The translations under genes and the position numbers were made by a program. A DNA stretch of 64,000 bases from Agrobacterium leguminum. GTDB lineage: Bacteria > Pseudomonadota > Alphaproteobacteria > Rhizobiales > Rhizobiaceae. This document shows, in pieces, positions 46,662 to 54,675 of the stretch. The notes beneath the pieces were generated by a model that did not search any database, was not told where the DNA came from, and saw nothing but the letters and a program-made list of their open reading frames with translations. Each line of letters starts with the position of its first letter. Positions within the stretch are counted from its first letter, which is position 1. Location: assembly GCF_015704895.1 (NCBI RefSeq), contig NZ_JADQWB010000002.1:310001-374000 (forward strand), written 5' to 3'.

Positions 46662-47354
46662 ATGCCAACTCTCTATCACTCTCCGATGTCGACCGCATCC
46701 CGGTTCGTTCGTCTGATCCTCGCGGAATACGGGTTCCAGACCGATCTCGTGGAAGAGCAGCCGTGGGAAAGACGGCGGGAGTTTCTGGCGCTCAATCCGG
46801 CCGGCACCCTGCCGGTCTATCTGGACGACAATATGCGCTCGCTGAGCGGGCCTTATGTGCTTGCGGAATTTCTCGATGAAACGCACGGGGTTCTGAAGCG
46901 CGACCGTCGGCTTCTTGCCGAAGATCCCTTTCAGCGCGCGGAAATCCGCCGCCTGACGGAATGGTTTCTGCAGAAGATGGAAAACGACGTGACCCGGCCG
47001 CTGGTGCGGGAACGGGTCTATAAATTGCAGATGACGGCAGCGCAGGGTGGCGGACCGCCGGATTCCAAGCTGCTGCGCACCGCCCGCAACAACATTCGCC
47101 AGCACATCAAATATCTGGAATGGCTGGCCGGTTCGCGCACCTGGCTCGCCGGCGACCGGTTGAGCTATGCCGATCTTGCCGCGGCTGCCGCGGTCTCGGT
47201 GCTGGATTATCTCGGTGAGATCAACTGGCTCGAAGCGCCGATTGCCAAGGAATGGTATCAGCGGGTGAAATCCCGGCCTTCCTTCCGGCCGTTCCTCAGC
47301 GAACGCATTCCGCGCCTTGCCCCTTCCTCCCACTACGCCGATCTGGACTTTTAA
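46662..47354 (+). CDS. Glutathione S-transferase family protein
   Basis: Cytosolic GST-like protein, 230 residues: an N-terminal thioredoxin-like domain (about 1-80; YHSPMSTASRFVRLILAEYG and the cis-Pro site GTLPVYLD) and an all-helical C-terminal domain (about 90-225; DRLSYADLAAAAAVS). The substrate is unknown. The longer inter-domain region and the FLQKMENDVTRPLVRERV segment fit the FzlA-like/short GST group of alphaproteobacteria. If it is the FzlA orthologue it would act in cell division, so this is worth checking. Confidence 0.85.
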   Translation: MPTLYHSPMSTASRFVRLILAEYGFQTDLVEEQPWERRREFLALNPAGTLPVYLDDNMRSLSGPYVLAEFLDETHGVLKRDRRLLAEDPFQRAEIRRLTEWFLQKMENDVTRPLVRERVYKLQMTAAQGGGPPDSKLLRTARNNIRQHIKYLEWLAGSRTWLAGDRLSYADLAAAAAVSVLDYLGEINWLEAPIAKEWYQRVKSRPSFRPFLSERIPRLAPSSHYADLDF

Positions 47355-47484
47355 GGTCTGGCCTCCCGGTCGTTTGCTGTGGCCTGCGGCTGTATCTAAA
47401 ACATGTCGTTGTCCCGAAACCGCTGCACACTTTCGGGCGACATGCATTATATATGCCGCAGAATAACCCGCGGGAGAGACGACC

Positions 47485-48636
47485 ATCGACGTCGCGAGCG
47501 AAAAGCAGCGAATACGCGCGCATAAACTGACGGACTTCGTTCGTCAGGAAGCGCTTTCGCTCGGCTTCGATCTGTGTCGCATCACCGCGCCGGACAGCAT
47601 TCCGCTCGCACCCGAACGGCTGAGACAGTTTCTCGACAATGGCTATCACGGCACGATGGCGTGGATGGAGGAAACCGAGGCCCGCCGGGCAGAGCCGAAA
47701 ACGCTCTGGGGAGACGTGCGCTCCATCGTCATGTTCGGGTTGAACTACGGCCCCGAGGAAGACCCACGCAGCCTGCTCTCCAAACCCGACAAGGCTGCCA
47801 TTTCGGTCTATGCCCGCAATCGCGATTATCACGACATCATCAAGGGGCGGCTGAAGGAAATCGCCACCCGTTTTGCCGCGCGCGCCGGCGAGGATGTGAA
47901 GGTCTTTGTCGATACCGCACCGGTAATGGAAAAACCGCTTGCCGCCGCCGCCGGTCTCGGCTGGCAGGGCAAGCACACCAACCTCGTCAGCCGCACCCAT
48001 GGTTCGTGGCTGTTTCTCGGCAGCATGTTCACCACGGCCGAACTCTGTCTTGACGAGGCTGAGAGGGACCATTGCGGCTCCTGCCGCGCCTGTCTCGATG
48101 CCTGTCCGACGGCCGCTTTCCCCGCGCCCTATCAACTGGATGCGCGTCGCTGCATTTCCTATCTCACCATCGAGCACAAGGGGCCGATTCCGCACGAGTT
48201 CCGGCCGATGATCGGCAATCGCATCTATGGCTGCGACGACTGCCTTGCCGCCTGTCCATGGAACAAGTTCGCGGCCAGCGCCTCCGAGATGAAATTGCAG
48301 GCGCGCGAGGATCTGAAGGAACCTTCCATCGCCTTCCTGCTCACGCTCGATGACGCCGCCTTTCGCGGTTTCTTCAGCGGCTCGCCCGTCAAGCGCATCG
48401 GCCGCAATCGCTTCATCCGCAACGTGCTGATCGCGGCGGGCAACTCCGCAGACCGGCAATTCGTGGAACGATGCAAGGCGCTTGCCGAAACCGACCCTTC
48501 GCCCGAAGTACGCGGCATGGCCGCATGGGCTTTGTCACGGCTTATGGACAGGGACGAATTCCGTACATACTCTGCCGGTCGCGCGCCGGAGCCTGATCCG
48601 GAGGCGGAAATGGAATGGCAACTGGCAGAGGCGTGA
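47485..48636 (+). CDS. queG: Epoxyqueuosine reductase QueG, with no NTG start where homology requires one
   Basis: Cobalamin- and Fe-S-dependent enzyme finishing queuosine in tRNA wobble position 34. The DUF1730 region is followed by the two 4Fe-4S clusters (CGSCRACLDACPT and CDDCLAACPW), with RRCISYLTIEHKGPIP and GNRIYGCDD between. Homology needs about 45-55 residues before the first ATG at 47656, and the frame supplies them (FVRQEALSLGFDLCRIT). Upstream to the in-frame TAA at 47464 there is no ATG, GTG or TTG. ATC at 47485 is eight bases after GGAG and is my best start, giving 383 residues. ATA 47512 and CTG 47527 are alternatives. Confidence 0.88.
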   Translation: MDVASEKQRIRAHKLTDFVRQEALSLGFDLCRITAPDSIPLAPERLRQFLDNGYHGTMAWMEETEARRAEPKTLWGDVRSIVMFGLNYGPEEDPRSLLSKPDKAAISVYARNRDYHDIIKGRLKEIATRFAARAGEDVKVFVDTAPVMEKPLAAAAGLGWQGKHTNLVSRTHGSWLFLGSMFTTAELCLDEAERDHCGSCRACLDACPTAAFPAPYQLDARRCISYLTIEHKGPIPHEFRPMIGNRIYGCDDCLAACPWNKFAASASEMKLQAREDLKEPSIAFLLTLDDAAFRGFFSGSPVKRIGRNRFIRNVLIAAGNSADRQFVERCKALAETDPSPEVRGMAAWALSRLMDRDEFRTYSAGRAPEPDPEAEMEWQLAEA

Positions 48637-48639
48637 CGC

Positions 48640-49512
48640 ATGCATGTGATGATTTTCGGCGCGGGATATTCGGGCAAAGCCATCGCTAAAGCGCTGAGAA
48701 CCGAAGCAGCGAGCGTTTCCGGCACCACACGCAGCCAGGACAAGTTCCCAAACCTCGCCGCCGCAGGCATGACGCCGTTCCTCTTCGACGGCGTTCAGCT
48801 CAGTGACGCGCTCGTCACCGCAATAGGCAATATCACGCATCTCGTACAATCCGTCGCGCCGGGCAAGGATGGCGATCCGCTGCTTGCGCTTCTGGGCGGC
48901 GATCTGAAAAAGCTCATGCCCAATCTGAAATGGGTCGCTTATCTTTCCACCGTCGGCGTTTATGGCGACCATGGCGGCGCCTGGGTGGACGAGACAACGC
49001 CCTGCCGCCCGGTCTCCGCGCGATCCGTGGAACGGGTGGCTGCGGAAACCGCCTGGACTGCGGCAGCGGAAAAGGCGGATGTGCCGCTTTCCATCCTGCG
49101 TCTGTCCGGAATTTACGGCCCCGGACGCAATGCCTTCATGAATTTCGAGAAGGGAACGGCACGGCGGCTGGTCAAGAAAGATCAGGTGTTCAATCGCATT
49201 CGGGTCGAGGATATCGGCGCCGCACTTGCCTTTCTGGCACGGAAAAACGAACGCGGCATCTTCAACGTGACCGACGACGAACCCTGCCCGCCGCAGGATG
49301 TGGTGAGCTTCGCAGCAGCGCTGATGGGTGCGGAACCGCCACCCGAGCAGGCCTTCGAGACCGCCGATCTGACACCGATGGCGCGCTCTTTTTATGGCGA
49401 GAACAAGCGCGTTTCCAACGCCAGAATACGCGATCTCGGCTTCGATTTCCGCTTTCCGGAGTACAGGTTCTCCCTCAGACAATTGTGGGAAAACGGCCTC
49501 TGGCGAGGCTGA
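48640..49512 (+). CDS. NAD-dependent epimerase/dehydratase-family protein
   Basis: Rossmann-fold atypical SDR of 290 residues. The start MHVMIFGAGYSGKAIAKAL carries a GxGxxG dinucleotide motif, and STVGVYGDHGG and RLSGIYGPGRN are the usual extended-SDR loops. The catalytic Tyr-x3-Lys is not present in standard form (the region reads PVSARSVERVAAE), so catalysis is uncertain. It follows queG after three bases and is surely cotranscribed. The substrate is unknown. Confidence 0.85.
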   Translation: MHVMIFGAGYSGKAIAKALRTEAASVSGTTRSQDKFPNLAAAGMTPFLFDGVQLSDALVTAIGNITHLVQSVAPGKDGDPLLALLGGDLKKLMPNLKWVAYLSTVGVYGDHGGAWVDETTPCRPVSARSVERVAAETAWTAAAEKADVPLSILRLSGIYGPGRNAFMNFEKGTARRLVKKDQVFNRIRVEDIGAALAFLARKNERGIFNVTDDEPCPPQDVVSFAAALMGAEPPPEQAFETADLTPMARSFYGENKRVSNARIRDLGFDFRFPEYRFSLRQLWENGLWRG

Positions 49513-49656
49513 AGAACCCCACCCTGAAAAGCGATGAAAAATCCTTCCAATCCCGCTTTTGCGGATGGTTTTCGTCTTATTTCAGCCAATTAGGATTTTA
49601 TTAACCATCCAAAAATCACTAAAATCGTAGTCATTAGAAAAATATTTCACTCACAT

Positions 49657-49677
49657 TTCGTGAACTGGATTCACGAA
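49657..49677. promoter_or_regulatory. Perfect palindrome TTCGTGAA-N5-TTCACGAA
   Basis: Eight-base arms (49657-49664 and 49670-49677) around CTGGA, in the 428-bp gap upstream of rlpA. A GANTC methylation site (49668-49672) lies in it. There is no U-tract, so it is not a terminator. It shares its half-site with the palindrome 100 bases downstream. Confidence 0.5.
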
Positions 49678-49774
49678 GCCGTGACCTGCAACAGCATTTC
49701 CGTTATCCATTGATTCTGCGTTATTTTTTCCATCTTTTGGCCAGGATGTCCTGCCGACAGCTTTCCGGCTAACG

Positions 49775-49808
49775 ATCACGAATATTACAGACTGTAACAG
49801 TTCGTGAT
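49775..49808. promoter_or_regulatory. Second palindrome with the same half-site, upstream of rlpA
   Basis: ATCACGAA at 49775-49782 pairs with TTCGTGAT at 49801-49808, and inside it TTACA pairs with TGTAA. It lies about 130 bases before the rlpA start. The rest of the 49513-49940 gap is AT-rich and holds a second GANTC (49712-49716), with no gene that I can support. Confidence 0.5.
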
Positions 49809-49940
49809 TTGAGGTCAGCTTTTTTTCGCCATTTTTCCCTCGCCCTACAATCTCGCATCAAAAGGCGTTCAGGCCAGTTCATGGCCGTTTAGCAAGGGCA
49901 CAATCAATCGGCGCGGGGCCGATTTTCAGGGAAGCACAGT

Positions 49941-50309
49941 TTGTTGAATATCCGTCGTATAACTTTCACCGCTGCAACTATCGCCGCCTGTTCCATCATT
50001 GCGCCTCTTCAGGCGAATGCGGCAAATGGTTGTGGAGGCGCATCGTGGTATGCGTTGACCTCCAAGACTGCTTCGGGCGAGCGCATGAACGCCGCCAACC
50101 TGACCGCCGCCCACCGCTCGCTGCGGTTCGGCACCAAGGTCAAGGTGACCAATGCGCGCAATGGCAAGGCCGTTGTGGTGCGCATCAATGACCGTGGGCC
50201 GTTCATCAAGGGCCGCGTTCTCGATCTTTCCAAGGCAGCCGCCAAGAACATCGGCATGATCAACTCCGGCACCGCCAAGGTCTGCTACGAGATCGTCAAG
50301 GCCGATTGA
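49941..50309 (+). CDS. RlpA-like septal ring lytic transglycosylase (DPBB domain)
   Basis: Secreted protein of 122 residues with a signal peptide (about 1-27, ending QANA) and a double-psi beta-barrel domain covering the rest. It shows the RlpA pattern [34 protein letters not shown] and [15 protein letters not shown]. RlpA cuts stemless peptidoglycan at the septum. There is no SPOR domain and no lipobox, so it is the short form. The start is TTG (49941 or 49944) with AGGGAAG upstream. It is preceded by a long region with two palindromes. Confidence 0.88.
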   Translation: MLNIRRITFTAATIAACSIIAPLQANAANGCGGASWYALTSKTASGERMNAANLTAAHRSLRFGTKVKVTNARNGKAVVVRINDRGPFIKGRVLDLSKAAAKNIGMINSGTAKVCYEIVKAD

Positions 50310-50370
50310 GCCTTGCCCTCGCCGCCATTCGCGTCTACCAACCGGGCTTAGCACAAGAACGAGGTAGACA

Positions 50371-51660
50371 ATGCGTTTAGGCGGGCGTTTGGCCGGAGCA
50401 ATCGAAGTATTAGCGGATATTGAGGGACGCAGGCGTCCCGTCGCCGATGCTCTGAAAGATTGGGGCCTTGCCCATCGTTTCGCCGGTTCCGGCGACAGGG
50501 CTGCAATCGGCAACATCGTCTATGACGCGCTGCGCATGAAACTGTCGCACGCCTGGCTGATGGATGACGACAGCGCCGCCTCGCTTGGTTATGCCGTGCT
50601 GCTGCGCCAATGGGGCAAAAGCTTTTCGGACCTTTCGGCGGAATTCGACGGCGACAAATTCGCCCCCGCCGCACCGGATGAACAAAGGCAGCAGGCCTTT
50701 CTCTCCCGTTCCCTCAGCGATGCACCGGCCCATATTCAGGGCGACATACCCGAATGGGTGCAATCCTCCTTTGAAACCGCCTTTGGAGAGCGGTGGCTTG
50801 CCGAGGCTCAGGCGTTGAATGAGCGACCCACGCTTGATCTGCGCGCCAACACCTTGAAAGCGACGCGCGACAAGGTGCTGAAGGCTTTGGAGGAAAGCGG
50901 CGCGGAAGCCACACATATCGCCCGGCAGGGCGTGCGTATTCCCGCCGGCGAAGGTCCTTCCCGCCTGCCGAACGTCACTGCCGAACTGTCCTTCCAGAAG
51001 GGCTGGTTCGAAGTGCAGGACGAGGGCTCCCAGATTGTTGCCGATCTTGCCGGCGCGCATGAAGGCGAACAGATCCTCGATTATTGCGCGGGCGGCGGCG
51101 GCAAGACGCTGGCCATGGCGGCCAGCATGAACAATAAGGGCCAGGTCCACGCCTTCGACGCCGACCGCAAGCGCCTTGCGCCGATCATCGAACGGCTGAA
51201 GCGGGCTGGCACGCGCAATGTGCAGGTACACGACCGCGCTTCCGGCCTGACGCCGTTTCAGGAAAAATTCGACCGCGTTCTGGTGGACGCGCCCTGCACC
51301 GGCACCGGGACATGGCGTCGCCGGCCCGACACCAAATGGCGGCTGACGGCCCGCAATCTGGAAGAGCGCGTGCAGCAGCAGGGCGAGGCGCTTTCGCAGG
51401 CCAAGGGGTTCGTACGCCCGGGCGGAGAACTGCTTTATGTCACCTGTTCGGTTCTGCCCGAAGAAAACGAACAGCAGGTAAGGCGTTTCTGCGCGGAAAA
51501 TCCGGAATTTTCCATCGGCTCCGCACTGGAACGCTGGCAGACGACTTTCGGCGGCAACGCGAATAAACCGCATTCTTCCGACGGCAAGACAGTGACGCTG
51601 ACGCCTGCAACCACAGATACGGATGGCTTCTTCTTCTGCTTGATGAAACGCAAAGCATAA
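50371..51660 (+). CDS. rsmB: RsmB-type 16S rRNA (cytosine-C5)-methyltransferase
   Basis: RNA m5C methyltransferase of the NOL1/NOP2/Sun family, 429 residues. The N-terminal NusB-like region (about 1-130) and the SAM domain with LDYCAGGGGKTLAMA are clear. The two catalytic cysteines are in VDAPCTGTGTWRR and TCSVLPEEN. It could methylate C967 as in E. coli. The match to RsmB is by family, and a different 5-methylcytosine position is possible. It follows rlpA by 61 bases. Confidence 0.85.
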   Translation: MRLGGRLAGAIEVLADIEGRRRPVADALKDWGLAHRFAGSGDRAAIGNIVYDALRMKLSHAWLMDDDSAASLGYAVLLRQWGKSFSDLSAEFDGDKFAPAAPDEQRQQAFLSRSLSDAPAHIQGDIPEWVQSSFETAFGERWLAEAQALNERPTLDLRANTLKATRDKVLKALEESGAEATHIARQGVRIPAGEGPSRLPNVTAELSFQKGWFEVQDEGSQIVADLAGAHEGEQILDYCAGGGGKTLAMAASMNNKGQVHAFDADRKRLAPIIERLKRAGTRNVQVHDRASGLTPFQEKFDRVLVDAPCTGTGTWRRRPDTKWRLTARNLEERVQQQGEALSQAKGFVRPGGELLYVTCSVLPEENEQQVRRFCAENPEFSIGSALERWQTTFGGNANKPHSSDGKTVTLTPATTDTDGFFFCLMKRKA

Positions 51661-51718
51661 CACCGTCTTTGCAAGCACTGATTTTACTTGGGAAACAACA
51701 CCAGGTCTTGTTTCAAAG

Positions 51719-51742
51719 CATTCTAAACTAGAATGTTTGACA
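51719..51742 (+). promoter_or_regulatory. Palindrome next to TTGACA in the imelysin operon promoter
   Basis: CATTCTA at 51719-51725 and TAGAATG at 51729-51735 are perfect arms around AAC. TTGACA follows at 51737-51742, with no good -10 seen. On the minus strand the overlapping segment reads GTTTAGAATGCTTTGAAAC, which resembles the TTTAGAA half of the Irr iron-control element. The operon's iron link makes Irr or RirA control plausible, but the match is partial. Confidence 0.4.
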
Positions 51743-51815
51743 CAAGTTTGTGATTGGGTCAGAACTCGCTTGCCGCGGCGCGAAGTCATTTCGCGCCTGC
51801 CGAAGGAGAGGGATC

Positions 51816-53093
51816 ATGATCCGCAAAACCATTCTCAGCGCTTCTTTTGCGCTTCTTGCCGCATCTGCGGCTTTCACCGCGCTTCCCGCCCGGGCCGCCA
51901 CCGACGCGGCCGCCGTCGTCAAGCATTATGCCGATGTCGCGCATGCGAAATATGAGGATTCGCTGACCACGGCGAAGGCGCTGGACAAGGCCATCGATGC
52001 GCTGATCGCAACGCCGAGCGAAGAAACCCTGAAGGCCGCCCGGGAAGCATGGATCAAGGCCCGCGTTCCCTATCAGCAGTCGGAAGTCTACCGTTTCGGC
52101 AACCCGATCGTCGACGATTGGGAAGGCAAGGTGAATGCCTGGCCGCTGGATGAAGGCCTGATCGACTATGTCGACGGTTCTTACGGCACGGAAAGCGACG
52201 AGAACGAGCTTTACGTTGCCAACATCATCGCCAATCCGAAGATCAAGATCAGCGGTGAAGAGGTCGACGCCTCCAAGATCACCCCCGAGCTGATCGAAAG
52301 TCTGCACGAGGCGGGCGATGTCGAAGCCAATGTGACGACCGGTTACCACGCCATCGAATTCCTGCTCTGGGGTCAGGATCTGAACGGCACCGGACCGGGC
52401 GCAGGCAACCGCCCCTACACCGATTACGACAAGGCGAAATGCACGAACGGCAATTGCGACCGCCGCGCTGACTACCTGAAATCCGCCTCGACCCTGCTGG
52501 TCAAGGATCTTCAGGAGATGGTGGATGCCTGGGCGCCGGAAGGCGAAGCCACGAAAACGGTGGAAGCCGATCCGAAAGCGGGCCTGACCGCCATTCTCAC
52601 TGGCATGGGTTCGCTCTCCTATGGTGAGCTGGCGGGTGAGCGCATGAAGCTCGGCCTTCTGCTGCACGATCCGGAAGAGGAACATGATTGCTTCTCCGAC
52701 AACACCTACAATTCGCATCTTTACGACGCGATCGGCATCGCCTCGGCCTATACCGGCGACTATACCCGCGTGGACGGAACGAAGATGACGGGCGCCTCGC
52801 TGTCGGAACTGGTCGGCGCCAAGGACAAGGCGCTGAACGACGAGATGCTGGCGAAGCTGAACAAGACGCTCGACGCCATGCATGCGATGGAAAAGCGCGC
52901 GCAGACCGTCGAGGCCTATGACCAGATGATCGGCGAAGGCAACAAGGAAGGCAACGCCGTGGTTCAGACGGCCATAGACGGCCTTCTCGACCAGACAAAG
53001 ACTGTCGAACGCGTCATCGCGGCGCTCGATCTCGGCAAGATCGAGCTTGAAGGCTCCGACAGCCTCGACAATCCGAACGCCGTCTTCAAATAA
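51816..53093 (+). CDS. irpA: Imelysin-family protein (IrpA-like, COG3487)
   Basis: Exported M75-type imelysin protein associated with iron uptake, 425 residues. A signal peptide (about 1-27, ending PARA) precedes the domain with the GxHxxE motif in GYHAIEFLLWGQD. Further marks are AREAWIKARVPYQQSEVYRFG and GSLSYGELAGERM. AAGGAGAGGG before ATG 51816 is near optimal. It is the first gene of a four-gene set (imelysin, di-haem oxidoreductase, imelysin, DUF1513) that recurs in proteobacteria. The imelysin protease activity is doubtful and an iron-binding role is preferred. Confidence 0.88.
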   Translation: MIRKTILSASFALLAASAAFTALPARAATDAAAVVKHYADVAHAKYEDSLTTAKALDKAIDALIATPSEETLKAAREAWIKARVPYQQSEVYRFGNPIVDDWEGKVNAWPLDEGLIDYVDGSYGTESDENELYVANIIANPKIKISGEEVDASKITPELIESLHEAGDVEANVTTGYHAIEFLLWGQDLNGTGPGAGNRPYTDYDKAKCTNGNCDRRADYLKSASTLLVKDLQEMVDAWAPEGEATKTVEADPKAGLTAILTGMGSLSYGELAGERMKLGLLLHDPEEEHDCFSDNTYNSHLYDAIGIASAYTGDYTRVDGTKMTGASLSELVGAKDKALNDEMLAKLNKTLDAMHAMEKRAQTVEAYDQMIGEGNKEGNAVVQTAIDGLLDQTKTVERVIAALDLGKIELEGSDSLDNPNAVFK

Positions 53094-53100
53094 GCGGTAA

Positions 53101-53128
53101 AACGGGCCGCAGATCGCTGCGGCCCGTT
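53101..53128 (+). promoter_or_regulatory. Perfect 12-bp hairpin after the first imelysin gene
   Basis: AACGGGCCGCAG and CTGCGGCCCGTT around ATCG. There is no U-tract, so it may limit readthrough or stabilise the 3' end of the first message, so that more of the first protein than of the next three is made. Confidence 0.55.
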
Positions 53129-53151
53129 ACTCTCCATCCGCCCTTATTGTC

Positions 53152-54675
53152 ATGCAATTTTTGCTGCCGCCGATCCGCAAGCCATTCTTCTTCGCCGGGG
53201 CAGCCTGCCTTGTGGCGTCGATGGCGCTTGCCGAACCGCTGCGGGGCGACCTGACGGAGAAAGATCGAAGCCGCGTGCTGGCCGTGACTGCGCCAACGGC
53301 GGATTTTACGGGGCCGGAACCTTTCGAAGCCATGTCCGGCGGCGCGACGACCAGCGTCAGCAAGGCCGACAGCGGCGCGTTTTCACACCCTTCCGCCACC
53401 ATGCCGCTCGAACGGAAGCAGGATTTCAAGCTCGGCAATGCGCTGTTCCAGAAGCTCTGGGTCTCCTCTCCGTCCTCCACACAGGCCTCGGACGGTCTCG
53501 GGCCGCTCTTCAACGCTCGATCCTGCCAGACCTGCCATGTGAAGGATGGCAGGGGTCGACCGCCTCTTGCCGGAGAAGACGCCGTTTCGCTGTTTCTGCG
53601 GCTGGCGCGACCGGCACGTGATGAAGCCGAACGACAGGCCATTGCCAGTCACCAGGTCTTGAATTTTCCCGATGAGACCTATGGCCGGCAGCTTCAGAGC
53701 CTGGCCATTCCCGGCCTCGCCGCCGAGGGCAAACCGGTCATCGCCTATACGGAAGAGCCGGTTCAGGTGGCGGATGGCGAGGTGGCGATGCTGCGCAAGC
53801 CAGACTATGCCGTGGCGAACCTGCAATATGGTCCGCTTGGCGCCGACACGACGCTTTCGGCGCGCATTGCCATGCCCACCCTCGGTCTTGGCCTGATCGA
53901 GGCCATTGCCGAGGCCGATATTCTGGCGAAGGCCGACCCGGACGACAATGATGGCGACGGCATTGCCGGGCGTCCCGCATGGGTCAAAGACAATCGCACC
54001 GGCGAGGTGAAGCTCGGGCGGTTTGGCTGGAAAGCGCAGAATGCGAGCGTGCGAGACCAGAGCGCCAGCGCCTTCTCGCACGATATCGGCATTTCCACAC
54101 CGGATGCGCCGAATGCCTATGGCGACTGTACCGGCGTCCAGAAGGACTGTCTTGCCATGCCGACAGGCGTGCAGGCCAGGCTCGGACCTGCGGAGGCGCC
54201 CGATCCGGTTCTCGATCTCGTGACCTTCTACACCGAAAACCTCGCCGTGCCGCGCCGCCGCAATGTCGATGATCCGACGGTCCTGCAGGGAAAGCAGCTT
54301 TTCTACGCCTCCGGCTGTACGGCCTGCCACACCCCGAAATTTGTCACTCGCCGCGACGCCGCCGACCCCATGCATTCTTTCCAGCTGATCTGGCCCTATT
54401 CCGATTTTCTGCTGCATGACATGGGCGAAGGACTTGCCGATGGCCAGCAGGTGGGCGAAGCCAGCGGACGGCAGTGGCGAACCCAGCCGCTCTGGGGCAT
54501 CGGCCTGACGCAAAAGGTCAATGGCAACGGTTTTTACCTGCATGACGGGCGGGCGCGCAGCCTGACGGAAGCGATATTGTGGCACGGCGGCGAAGGGCAA
54601 AAAGCGCGCGACGCCTTTGCCGCCTTGCAAAAATCCGACCGGCAGGCTTTGCTGGCCTTTCTGGAGTCCCTTTGA
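53152..54675 (+). CDS. Di-haem cytochrome c oxidoreductase (DUF1111/COG3488)
   Basis: Exported protein of 507 residues with a signal peptide (about 1-24, ending SMALA) and two c-type heme motifs, CQTCH near residue 125 and CTACH near residue 388. It is of the di-haem oxidoreductase type related to MauG/CcP peroxidases. The family is often called thiol oxidoreductase, without proof. It sits between two imelysin genes, and the last base of its stop codon is the first base of the next ATG (TGATG). A role in iron oxidation state for uptake is an inference. Confidence 0.85.
   Translation: MQFLLPPIRKPFFFAGAACLVASMALAEPLRGDLTEKDRSRVLAVTAPTADFTGPEPFEAMSGGATTSVSKADSGAFSHPSATMPLERKQDFKLGNALFQKLWVSSPSSTQASDGLGPLFNARSCQTCHVKDGRGRPPLAGEDAVSLFLRLARPARDEAERQAIASHQVLNFPDETYGRQLQSLAIPGLAAEGKPVIAYTEEPVQVADGEVAMLRKPDYAVANLQYGPLGADTTLSARIAMPTLGLGLIEAIAEADILAKADPDDNDGDGIAGRPAWVKDNRTGEVKLGRFGWKAQNASVRDQSASAFSHDIGISTPDAPNAYGDCTGVQKDCLAMPTGVQARLGPAEAPDPVLDLVTFYTENLAVPRRRNVDDPTVLQGKQLFYASGCTACHTPKFVTRRDAADPMHSFQLIWPYSDFLLHDMGEGLADGQQVGEASGRQWRTQPLWGIGLTQKVNGNGFYLHDGRARSLTEAILWHGGEGQKARDAFAALQKSDRQALLAFLESL

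Noticed and set aside
50410-51789. A 459-codon minus-strand frame opposite rsmB
   Set aside because: RsmB has its two catalytic Cys motifs and SAM site. The opposite frame has none.
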